5,394 nt of DNA from Bacteroidales bacterium. GTDB lineage: Bacteria > Bacteroidota > Bacteroidia > Bacteroidales > UBA932. The stretch covers positions 1 to 5,394 of the forward strand of contig JAFWPT010000230.1 in assembly GCA_017509375.1 (NCBI GenBank), given 5' to 3'. A program made the position numbers and the translations under genes. Below the pieces are notes generated by a model. The model saw nothing but the letters and a program-made list of their open reading frames with translations, searched no databases and was not told the origin of the DNA. How positions within the stretch are numbered: position 1 is the stretch's first letter; each line of letters opens with the position of its first letter. Shown here piece after piece: positions 1-5,394 of the stretch.

Positions 1-225
1 AGCCCATGGCTGGCGGTTCATAGCGGAAGGGGCAGCCATAGCAGCTCTCAATAAAGTCTCTATATCGGCGTCGCTCACCGGCTCAGCGGTGTAGGACCTC
101 ACGCTTTTACGGTTGGCGATGTTCTCCAGCACGGCCTCGCGTGCCGCGTCTTTAGGGTCGCTGGAATTGCAGCAAGAAGCAACAGTCATAATAAGGGCAA
201 AGAATGCAAATACTAACCTTTTCAT
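1..225 (-). CDS. Nitroreductase-family lipoprotein, 5' part (runs off the left edge)
   Basis: The first 75 codons of a gene that continues beyond base 1. The start ATG (225-223) overlaps the TGA of the glycosyltransferase gene as ATGA, which fixes the start and suggests translational coupling. Residues 1-17 form a short lipoprotein signal (Lys2-Arg3, hydrophobic stretch, lipobox V15-A16-S17-C18), so the protein is probably exported, lipidated on Cys18 and membrane-anchored; a second Cys follows directly. From about residue 35 the sequence matches the N terminus of FMN-dependent nitroreductases: an R-K-S-V-R-S-Y segment (39-45; the family's RxSVRxY contacts the FMN phosphate), then P-V at 49-50, L-L-R-A-A at 58-62, and A-P-S-A-M-N-R-Q-P-W at 65-74. 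Family members use NAD(P)H to reduce nitro compounds, quinones or flavins; the substrate here is unknown. Most relatives are cytosolic, so the lipoprotein signal is notable. The C-terminal half, including the rest of the FMN site, is not visible. Confidence 0.85.
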   Translation of the reverse strand, partial: MKRLVFAFFALIMTVASCCNSSDPKDAAREAVLENIANRKSVRSYTAEPVSDADIETLLRAAMAAPSAMNRQPWA

Positions 226-1427
226 ATTCTTTCAATTGTAGGAAGATTACGGATTTTCAGCAACACATTATAGCGGTCCAGCGCCTCGCCCACACAATCT
301 TCCCAAGAACGGACAATGGTCTTTGAGGCCTGTATCCCTATTCTGTGGACACGTTCCGGATCGGCAATAAGTTCCCTCAGCCTGGCCTCCATGTCGGCAG
401 GGTCGTTCTGGATCAGGAAGCCGTTTTCCCCGTCGGTCAAAATGGTGGAAGCGGTTGAACCGGCCGCCATCATGGCAGGAGTATGCAGGGCGGCAGCCTC
501 ACGCACCACGAGAGGAGCATTGTCATACAACGAAGGGAAGAGGAACAAATCCGCAGCAGCATAATATAATGTAATACGAGACCGGTCGGTTATATTGCCC
601 ACGAACGTTACCTTATCGTCCAGCCCTTTCTCAGTCACCAGAGCCTTCATCTCTTCGGCTGCATAGCCGGTGCCCACGAAGAACATACGGAAAGGCACGT
701 CGCCCATTCGGGCCAGGGTCTCGATTATCAGCCTGGGATTCTTTTCCCAAATATGCTGGCCGACAAATAGGAGCACGAACTCTTCAGGCTTGATACCCAG
801 TTCGTTACGGGCATCTACAAAAAACTTTTCAGGATAATCCGCCACAAGGTCGGAGCCATTGTCCATCACTTCCACAGGTCCTTTGTAGCCATACTCGCGT
901 ATCACCTCTATAACCGACTCCTGAGGCACCCACACCAAGTCTGCTTTCTCGTAAAAATTGATGATATATTTTACGATTCCGTCCACTATTGGCGAAGGCA
1001 GCACGCGGGCGAAATCGTCCCGGTACTTGGAGTGAAAAGTCGCCACGCAAGGAATCCCTTGCAGCTTAGCTATACGCTGCGCAGCCATACCGCTTGCAAA
1101 AGGGGAATGTGCGTGAACGATCTTGAAGCGCATCTTAACTATCTTGGCCATGAAGCGAGGGTCTATTTCGGCTATTCCGGTCACATAGGGATGACGCTTG
1201 GGAACAGGTACGCTCATGTAGTCAAGTACCTGATAATCAAGTTTGCCATAGTCTGCACCAGGTACATTGGGCGTAATGACCTTCACCTGGCCTGCCAATT
1301 TTTGCAACCACTTGGCATAGTTCTCCATGCACACTGCAACGCCATCCATTACAGGAGGGAAACAGTCACAGAAGAGGCCAATGTTGGCCTCTTCTTTCTT
1401 AGGTAACAGATTCTCAAAAATATCCAT
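222..1427 (-). CDS. GT4-family glycosyltransferase (diacylglycerol glucosyltransferase-like)
   Basis: A complete 401-residue protein, normal length for a GT-B fold retaining glycosyltransferase of family GT4. The N-terminal acceptor domain (about 15-200) has G-L-F-C-D-C-F-P-P-V-M-D-G-V-A (17-31), the V-H-A-H-S-P-F motif (104-110) and T-F-H-S-K-Y (130-135). This pattern resembles diacylglycerol and phosphatidylinositol glycosyltransferases. The C-terminal nucleotide-sugar domain (about 215-385) has V-G-Q-H-I-W-E-K-N (222-230), where Lys229 matches the conserved lysine contacting the donor diphosphate. It also has F-V-G-N-I (275-279) and the donor-ribose motif at 302-310, which reads D-X7-E instead of the usual E-X7-E. 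There is no signal peptide or membrane span, so it likely acts at the cytoplasmic membrane face. Its ATG shares one base with the upstream gene's TAA, and its TGA overlaps the next gene's ATG, so all three genes are probably co-translated. A glycolipid product is inferred from motif resemblance; a polysaccharide role is also possible. Confidence 0.88.
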   Translation of the reverse strand: MDIFENLLPKKEEANIGLFCDCFPPVMDGVAVCMENYAKWLQKLAGQVKVITPNVPGADYGKLDYQVLDYMSVPVPKRHPYVTGIAEIDPRFMAKIVKMRFKIVHAHSPFASGMAAQRIAKLQGIPCVATFHSKYRDDFARVLPSPIVDGIVKYIINFYEKADLVWVPQESVIEVIREYGYKGPVEVMDNGSDLVADYPEKFFVDARNELGIKPEEFVLLFVGQHIWEKNPRLIIETLARMGDVPFRMFFVGTGYAAEEMKALVTEKGLDDKVTFVGNITDRSRITLYYAAADLFLFPSLYDNAPLVVREAAALHTPAMMAAGSTASTILTDGENGFLIQNDPADMEARLRELIADPERVHRIGIQASKTIVRSWEDCVGEALDRYNVLLKIRNLPTIERI

Positions 1428-3646
1428 TATTCAGCTTGTATTTCTTCCGAGGCTTCTGCCGATGCAGGAGCTTCTTCCACTACTTCTACCGTCTCTTCTG
1501 CAGCTTTTTCCTTATGGAAAGGAAGACCTATACATTTCAGGTTATCAGTAAAGAAAAGTACGCCGAATGCAATGACCAGCAATGCGATACACCAGCACAG
1601 TATCTTCCGCCAAAGAGGTACCCGAGGCTTGTAAGGGTCTTCCAGTTTGAGTTTCGGGTACTTGGCTACGCTAGTAAGGGTACGTCCGAAGGGGATGTTC
1701 ACCTTGGCTCCGGAGTTGATTGCCCAGCCGTTTGCATTGAGTATAGGTCCCAGGTTGCGGCGGCGGAGCTTGCCCCAGGCAATGAAGCAGGAAGGGCCTG
1801 ATATAAGCAGCATTATGCCCAAAATGATGAGCAGGATGCCCCACCAGGGTGTCTTGGCCAAGCCTCCGATAATGGCGGCAAGAGCAGCGGCTATCACACC
1901 AAGGGCCATACCTACAGCTGCAAAAATACCGGCAAAACGTGCAATATCGAAAGGCTGCTTCTTGGCGGCTGCATCGGCAGGAGCCGCTGACGCTCCGGTC
2001 TGAAGGTCGGTAACAGCCTTGGCATCCTTCTCGGCAGCGGACTTGTTGACAAGCCCTGTGATGAAGTTCCACAATTTAACATAAGGAGCAAAGAAAGCCT
2101 GTTTTACGCTGAGAGGATTCTCCACTACTTTAACCACCTTGGCATCCCAGTCCAGACCGTCCCTGTCATAGAAAACACCATTCAGGCCCGGACGAAGGTT
2201 GCGGGTGCCGCCGTCGGTCATCGCCGCCACTATATTCATAGTCTGGCCGCTTGTGCGGGAAGTGCAGGTACAGTAAAGAAGGAACATTCCGCTAAGACCG
2301 GCCATGTCCGAATGCTGGGACATATCGGCAACTTTGATACATACCCTGCAGCAGCGCTGGTCGATGAATAGACGCCCAGCCTCGAAAATCGCGGGCTCAT
2401 TCAGGTTAGGGGAATAGAAATCCCTGAAAATCACATAGTTGTTCAGCAGCTTGAAGAAGTCTCTGTAGAGATGTGTAAGCTTGTTGACCTCGTCGATGGA
2501 GTTGGCCTCTTCCTCCAGAGCCTTGTCTGCATCCACCAAAGCGATAAGTGCAGCCTTGTCGTCGTCCTTGAGCAAAGCGTTCACTTTTTCCAGTCCGAGA
2601 GGCTCTACTATGTCACCTTTCTTGGCCCCCTTCCAGGCAATGTAGGGAGCGAATTTGCCGAGCAGGTCGTTCCACTCTGCCTCGGACACGCTGTCCTTGG
2701 CTTCGAATCCGACCAGGGCGCGAAGAGCGTCCATCCTGGCCTTCCAAGCGGGATTGATGGCGTCAAGAGGCAGCAAGCCTTCTTTGTTGGGACGGGCAAG
2801 AGGGTAAGAAGATATTTCAGTCTCGCGGGTGTTAAGGTCATCCCCGGCTATCTCTCCTATACGCTCAGCCGACACATCGACTGCAGGGGCTGCTGCATCC
2901 GTGAAGGCTATGAGCTTGCAGCGCATGAAGAAGTCCGACACCTTATCTTTTACCGCCTCGCATGCGTCCAGTGCCGCTTGGGTATTATCTTCGAAAGGGA
3001 AAATATCTTTAGTTGCGGCAGCCTGCCAGGCGGAATAATCGGCAAGTGCTGCATAGAAAGCTTCGATATGGTCGGCCGTAACACCTTGCACCCCGCTACG
3101 GTCCATGGCAGAGCCGGCGGTTTCTACAATGTTGCGGATAATCTCCTTAAGTTTCTCATTCTCTGTGGAGGCCTCAGTAATGACGCCGTCACCGTTAGCT
3201 CCGGTTTCTGCAAAAATAGCCACGCTGTCGGAAGTATCGGCAACTGAAATCTCATCTTTTTCGAGTTTGAGATTGGACAGAATCTGAAGGGCGGAGCTGT
3301 GCAGCTTGCGGCCGGCTTCGTTATCCGTATTGATTTGATTCAGAGGAAGTACCGAATTTCCCTTCAAGATTAGGTCTTTATCTTTGATGACAGTGGTCAG
3401 CCACTCGGCAGCGGCTACGATTTCCTTGACGCGGATTTTTCCGTCGCCGTCGGTATCTATCATCCTGAGAGTACTTTCATCGAATTCCAGACCCTGAACA
3501 GGGCAACTGAGAACTGTCCAGAGTTTCTGGTCCAGCTCTCCCAGGTGAGCGATATCTTCTCCGCTCTGCACGTTTACACGTACGGTCCCGCCGAGGGAGC
3601 AAAAGCTCCATTCATATTTGCCGTCTTTTTTTGCTTTCTTGGACAT
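1427..3646 (-). CDS. Uncharacterised EF-hand membrane protein with Cys cluster and three C-terminal TM segments
   Basis: 739 residues; I do not recognise a named family. A canonical EF-hand loop lies at 64-75 (D64, D66, D68, G69, I71, E75 in calcium-ligand and core positions). A degenerate second loop lies near 149-160 (N151, D153, G154, I156, without acidic residues at positions 1 and 12). Residues 165-400 are mostly helical-looking and charged. Residues 432-461 hold five Cys (432, 433, 436, 459, 461) plus His445, possibly a metal site or disulfides. A Gly/Asp/Trp-rich stretch (about 489-502) and a segment to about 520 precede a linker rich in Ala. Three hydrophobic segments (about 571-594, 601-624, 681-699) follow, then a Glu-rich tail (711-739). 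There is no signal peptide. Basic residues before TM1 and between TM2 and TM3 predict a cytoplasmic N terminus and periplasmic tail. It is first in the operon, with a TAAGTTTG promoter core about 27 bases upstream. The start at 3646 is the first ATG of the frame and fits that promoter. Function unknown. Confidence 0.85.
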   Translation of the reverse strand: MSKKAKKDGKYEWSFCSLGGTVRVNVQSGEDIAHLGELDQKLWTVLSCPVQGLEFDESTLRMIDTDGDGKIRVKEIVAAAEWLTTVIKDKDLILKGNSVLPLNQINTDNEAGRKLHSSALQILSNLKLEKDEISVADTSDSVAIFAETGANGDGVITEASTENEKLKEIIRNIVETAGSAMDRSGVQGVTADHIEAFYAALADYSAWQAAATKDIFPFEDNTQAALDACEAVKDKVSDFFMRCKLIAFTDAAAPAVDVSAERIGEIAGDDLNTRETEISSYPLARPNKEGLLPLDAINPAWKARMDALRALVGFEAKDSVSEAEWNDLLGKFAPYIAWKGAKKGDIVEPLGLEKVNALLKDDDKAALIALVDADKALEEEANSIDEVNKLTHLYRDFFKLLNNYVIFRDFYSPNLNEPAIFEAGRLFIDQRCCRVCIKVADMSQHSDMAGLSGMFLLYCTCTSRTSGQTMNIVAAMTDGGTRNLRPGLNGVFYDRDGLDWDAKVVKVVENPLSVKQAFFAPYVKLWNFITGLVNKSAAEKDAKAVTDLQTGASAAPADAAAKKQPFDIARFAGIFAAVGMALGVIAAALAAIIGGLAKTPWWGILLIILGIMLLISGPSCFIAWGKLRRRNLGPILNANGWAINSGAKVNIPFGRTLTSVAKYPKLKLEDPYKPRVPLWRKILCWCIALLVIAFGVLFFTDNLKCIGLPFHKEKAAEETVEVVEEAPASAEASEEIQAE

Positions 3647-3672
3647 AATAGAGAATGTTTTGGTGTATCACG

Positions 3673-3680
3673 CAAACTTA
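3673..3680 (-). promoter_or_regulatory. Bacteroidota -7 box for the leftward operon
   Basis: On the minus strand this reads TAAGTTTG, followed by C, matching the Bacteroidota sigma-ABfr -7 consensus TAnnTTTG. It would start transcription near 3666, giving a leader of about 20 nt before the ATG at 3646. No convincing TTTG -33 element is present at the expected 19-21 nt spacing; an A/T-rich run (3681-3690) occupies the spacer. The leader has no clear Shine-Dalgarno sequence, as is usual in this phylum. Confidence 0.6.
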
Positions 3681-3700
3681 CGAAAAAAATCGTGAGATTC

Positions 3701-3730
3701 CTTGCCGGCAACAGTTTTTTGCTATCTTTG
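3701..3730 (+). promoter_or_regulatory. Bacteroidota promoter for the rightward flavoprotein gene
   Basis: A TATCTTTG core at 3723-3730 matches the TAnnTTTG -7 consensus. CTTG at 3701-3704, with 18 nt between the two boxes, is an acceptable -33 element (consensus TTTG). Transcription would begin around 3735, giving a very short leader before the ATG at 3751. The promoter lies downstream of the alternative in-frame ATG at 3655, which supports 3751 as the true start. Confidence 0.65.
3702..3711. promoter_or_regulatory. Perfect 10-bp palindrome overlapping the -33 element (possible operator)
   Basis: TTGCCGGCAA is identical to its reverse complement. It sits between the two divergent -7 boxes and covers the likely -33 box of the rightward promoter, where a bound dimeric repressor could block polymerase. 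A 10-bp palindrome can arise by chance in about one position per thousand, so an operator role is only a suggestion. No regulator gene is visible in the window. Confidence 0.3.
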
Positions 3731-3750
3731 TTGCAAGCGTGCGTTATCCG

Positions 3751-4947
3751 ATGAAAGATATTGCAATAATAGGAGCAGGTGCCGCCGGATGTTTTTGCGC
3801 AGCAGAGCTTAGCCGCATGCGTCCTGATTTCAAGATCACCGTTCTGGAGGCTCAAGGGCGTCCTATGGCAAAATTAGCCGTAACCGGAGGAGGCAGGTGC
3901 AATATCACCAACAGCTTCCGGGATGTGCGAGACCTCCGCTCCGTTTATCCACGCGGCTACAACTTGATGAAACGGCTATTGCCGAATTTCGGCCCGGCAG
4001 ACATCTGCTCGTGGTTTGAGAGGGAAGGGGTACGCTTTGTCGTTCAGGACGACCAGTGCATTTTCCCTGAAAGCCAGGACGCAATGCAGATAGTCACAGT
4101 TCTGGAGCGCAGGATGCATTCAGGAGCTGTTTCCCTTAAATGCGGCAGCAAAGTATCTGCCGTCCATCCAGACCTTAGGGTTGAATGGAACGGGGGCTGT
4201 TTAATGAAAGCCGACACAGTGGTAGTATGCTCCGGAGGTGCTGCGGCCGGTATTCTGGAACCCTGTTCTCTGGAGGTGGAGCCTTATTTACCATCGTTAT
4301 TCACGCTAAAGCTCAGTGAATCTGGCCTGAAAGAGTTGATGGGCACGGTGGTGGACAATGTGGTGCTGGGACTCGCCGGCACAAAACTCCGTTCAACCGG
4401 GACTCTTCTGCTAACAGACTGGGGCATAAGCGGACCGGCTACACTCAAGCTATCCTCGTACGCCGCAAGGGATTTGGCAGCGAAAGGGTATAAAGGCCAG
4501 CTTCTGGTCAACTGGCTTGGTATCGGCGAAGCCGAGTGCAAGGAGATACTCGGAAACTTGTCAGAGTGGAACGGCAGAACGGTCTCAAACTCTCACCCCC
4601 AAGAGTTAACTGACAGGCTGTGGCGATATTTAGTGGGAAGGGCGCAGATACGGGAGAACTGCCGCTGGGGCGAACTTGGCAGCAAGGGCATGGCAAGACT
4701 TGTCAATACCTTGATTTCTGATTCATACGAAATATGCGGCAGGGCCCGCTTCAAAGAAGAATTCGTCACTTGCGGAGGAGTCAGCCTTAAAGAGATAGAC
4801 AAGGCCACTATGGAATCCAGAAAGGTCCCCGGTCTTTATCTTGCCGGAGAAGTCCTGGACATAGACGCCGTCACCGGCGGCTTCAATCTCCAAGCCGCCT
4901 GGTCCACAGCCTGGACTGCGGCCCACGCTATCGCAAATAAACTATAA
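3751..4947 (+). CDS. HI0933/BaiN-family NAD(P)/FAD-dependent oxidoreductase
   Basis: 398 residues, a normal length for this family (about 390-420). The N-terminal Rossmann motif G8-A-G-A-A-G13 with Glu33 at the end of the second strand binds FAD. The family hallmark T-G-G-G-R-C-N-I-T-N follows at 45-54. V-V-V-C-S-G-G (157-163), the G-I-S-G-P-A motif (225-230), T-C-G-G-V (340-344) and the C-terminal FAD segment with G-L-Y-L-A-G-E (361-367) and T-G-G-F-N-L-Q (375-381) complete the fold. Automated annotations call such proteins aminoacetone oxidase-like or, after a clostridial enzyme, BaiN (3-dehydro-bile acid reductase). The physiological substrate of most members, including this one, is unknown. 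The frame is open upstream to an ATG at 3655, but that start lies upstream of the likely promoter and would add 32 residues before the FAD motif, so 3751 is preferred. It is transcribed alone, divergent from the leftward operon and convergent with the rRNA genes. Confidence 0.9.
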   Translation: MKDIAIIGAGAAGCFCAAELSRMRPDFKITVLEAQGRPMAKLAVTGGGRCNITNSFRDVRDLRSVYPRGYNLMKRLLPNFGPADICSWFEREGVRFVVQDDQCIFPESQDAMQIVTVLERRMHSGAVSLKCGSKVSAVHPDLRVEWNGGCLMKADTVVVCSGGAAAGILEPCSLEVEPYLPSLFTLKLSESGLKELMGTVVDNVVLGLAGTKLRSTGTLLLTDWGISGPATLKLSSYAARDLAAKGYKGQLLVNWLGIGEAECKEILGNLSEWNGRTVSNSHPQELTDRLWRYLVGRAQIRENCRWGELGSKGMARLVNTLISDSYEICGRARFKEEFVTCGGVSLKEIDKATMESRKVPGLYLAGEVLDIDAVTGGFNLQAAWSTAWTAAHAIANKL

Positions 4948-4962
4948 CTACTCCATCCTCGC

Positions 4963-5002
4963 AAATGAAGAAAGCCCGGCTGATCTTGTCAGTCGGACTT
5001 TC
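4963..5002 (-). terminator. Third (distal) hairpin of the terminator array
   Basis: The arms 4970-4983 and 4989-5002 form a 14-bp stem with one mismatch and one wobble around a 5-nt loop. The stem is nearly the same sequence as the 5S-proximal hairpin at 5137-5168. Read leftward it is followed only by a broken T-tract (TTCATTT), so it is a weaker intrinsic terminator. Read rightward, 22 bases after the flavoprotein stop, it has no T-run, yet it is the first structured element that gene's transcript would meet and may define its 3' end. Confidence 0.5.
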
Positions 5003-5054
5003 CGAAAAGCGCCCCGCAGGGAAAAATAAAAAAAATGCAGCTGCCGCAAAAAAA
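5003..5054. repeat. Spacer repeat, copy A (52 nt)
   Basis: This copy consists of CGAAAAGCGCCCCGCAGGG, an A-rich tract interrupted by one T, TGCAGCTGCCGC, and a run of seven A. Copy B (5085-5137) has the same order, differing only in A-run lengths and one inserted C. The G/C blocks are identical. The 3' A-run serves as the T-tail of the middle hairpin when read on the minus strand. Confidence 0.9.
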
Positions 5055-5084
5055 TGGCCCGGGTCCTTTAGGACTCGAGCCATT
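5048..5084 (-). terminator. Second (middle) rho-independent terminator after 5S
   Basis: The arms 5053-5067 and 5070-5084 form a stem of about 15 bp with one mismatch and one wobble; the effective loop is TTTA. Read leftward, the stem is followed by seven T (5054-5048), a classical intrinsic terminator for the rRNA operon. The stem sequence is unrelated to the two outer hairpins although the flanking spacers are repeated. Confidence 0.75.
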
Positions 5085-5137
5085 CGAAAAGCGCCCCGCA
5101 GGGAAAATAAAAAAACTGCAGCTGCCGCAAAAAAAAA
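5085..5137. repeat. Spacer repeat, copy B (53 nt)
   Basis: The second copy of the spacer module, 82 bp to the right of copy A. The first 19 bases and the TGCAGCTGCCGC block are identical to copy A. Its terminal A-run (5129-5137) is the T-tail of the 5S-proximal terminator on the minus strand. Together the copies make a hairpin-spacer-hairpin-spacer-hairpin array. Confidence 0.9.
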
Positions 5138-5168
5138 GAAGTCCGGCTGATAATTCAGTCGGACTTCT
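5129..5168 (-). terminator. First rho-independent terminator, directly after 5S
   Basis: The arms 5137-5150 and 5155-5168 form a 14-bp stem around a TAAT loop, perfect except for one G-T wobble on the plus strand (an A-C mismatch in the leftward transcript). Read leftward, a run of eight T (5136-5129) follows. It lies only six bases beyond the 5S 3' end, so it is the primary terminator of the rRNA operon. Confidence 0.85.
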
Positions 5169-5174
5169 CAAAAA

Positions 5175-5284
5175 GCGGCAGCTACCTACTCTCCCACCTG
5201 GTGGGGCAGTACCATCGGCGCTAGTGAGCTTAACTTCTCTGTTCGGTATGGGAAGAGGTGGATCCTCACCGCTATAACCACCGC
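5175..5284 (-). rRNA. rrf: 5S ribosomal RNA
   Basis: About 110 nt, of usual length. The minus strand carries the diagnostic 5S core: GGATCCACCTCTTCCCAT, then CCGAACAGAGAAGTTAAG, GCGCCGATGGTACTGC and GTGGGAGAGTAGG near the 3' end. The ends GCGG (5284-5281) and CCGC (5178-5175) pair in helix I; the exact ends may be off by a few bases. It resembles Bacteroidales 5S sequences. Short A-rich and T-rich flanks on either side can extend helix I into a precursor stem suitable for processing. It is the last gene of a leftward rRNA operon. Confidence 0.95.
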
Positions 5285-5326
5285 AGTATTTTACTTGAGA
5301 GAGATATCTGGCCTTTCGGCTTCGAA
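5285..5326 (-). other. 23S-5S intergenic spacer
   Basis: About 42 nt of transcribed spacer. It contains a small GCC-GAAA-GGC stem-loop (5311-5320, GNRA tetraloop on the minus strand) and an 8-bp AGATATCT palindrome (5302-5309). No tRNA gene is present. These are probably processing-site structures. Confidence 0.7.
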
Positions 5327-5394
5327 GAAAGATTTCGGGCTATTAGTACAGGTCGACTGAACACATTGCTGTGCGTACATCTCCTGCCTATCTA
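5327..5394 (-). rRNA. rrl: 23S ribosomal RNA, 3' end (runs off the right edge)
   Basis: On the minus strand the segment reads TAGATAGGCAGGAGATGTAC, and then CAGTCGACCTGTACTAATAG, the conserved last helices of bacterial 23S rRNA (compare GGTACTAAT near the E. coli 3' end). The mature 3' end is placed near 5327, at the CTTTC that in related organisms pairs with the 23S 5' end; it could lie several bases either side. Only about 68 nt of the gene are in the window. Confidence 0.92.

Noticed and set aside
1032..1406. Open frame on the plus strand opposite the glycosyltransferase
   Set aside because: No recognisable domain or start context, and it lies opposite strongly conserved GT4 motifs; a shadow frame.
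2471..3247. Long open frame of 258 codons on the plus strand, antisense to the EF-hand gene
   Set aside because: The translation is Cys/Gly/Val-rich without a recognisable domain, has no promoter, and lies wholly opposite a well-supported gene; it reflects codon bias of the real frame.
3655..3750. N-terminal extension of the flavoprotein from an ATG at 3655
   Set aside because: The extension precedes the FAD-binding strand that normally begins these proteins, and the likely promoter lies inside it; the start at 3751 is preferred.
4970..5168. CRISPR-like repeat-spacer pattern
   Set aside because: There are only two copies of a 52-nt A-rich element, the intervening units are hairpins with T-tails, and no cas genes are present; a terminator array fits better.
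4965..5277. Short Lys/Ala/Pro-rich open frames across the hairpin array and 5S
   Set aside because: They translate A-runs, repeated spacers and rRNA sequence; they have no gene-like composition and are explained by terminators and 5S.
5285..5326. tRNA in the 23S-5S spacer
   Set aside because: The spacer is only about 42 nt and lacks T-arm and anticodon-arm features.

Overview
The window looks like a piece of a Bacteroidota (probably Bacteroidales) chromosome. The clues are a 5S rRNA resembling Bacteroides-type 5S, promoter cores of the TAnnTTTG type, no clear Shine-Dalgarno sequences, a Bacteroidota-style HI0933/BaiN flavoprotein, and moderate GC of about 50%. The genus cannot be fixed from the sequence alone.

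Left half, minus strand (1-3646): a tight three-gene operon, read right to left. It begins with a 739-residue membrane protein of unknown function (N-terminal EF-hand, central Cys cluster, three C-terminal membrane segments, acidic tail). Next is a GT4-family glycosyltransferase resembling diacylglycerol glucosyltransferases, whose start overlaps the previous stop by one base (TAATG). Last is the 5' part of a nitroreductase-family lipoprotein, whose start overlaps the glycosyltransferase stop (ATGA). The gene order suggests a cell-envelope or membrane role, but no pathway can be named.

Middle (3647-3750): a compact divergent promoter region. Each direction has a TAnnTTTG-type -7 box, and a 10-bp perfect palindrome overlaps the probable -33 element of the rightward gene. 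The rightward gene (3751-4947) is an HI0933/BaiN-type FAD-dependent oxidoreductase.

Right end, minus strand (4948-5394): the tail of a ribosomal RNA operon entering from the right. It contains the 3' end of 23S rRNA, a spacer of about 40 nt, 5S rRNA, and then an array of three hairpins separated by two nearly identical 52-53 nt spacers (period about 82 bp). Two of the hairpins have T-runs in the rRNA direction and look like intrinsic terminators. The array lies between the rRNA operon and the convergent flavoprotein gene. The spacers carry an 11-nt segment complementary to the 3' end of 5S rRNA.

The most interesting items are the tandem terminator array with its 5S-complementary spacers and the uncharacterised EF-hand/Cys-cluster membrane protein. 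No CRISPR array, insertion sequence, tRNA or known defence system was seen.
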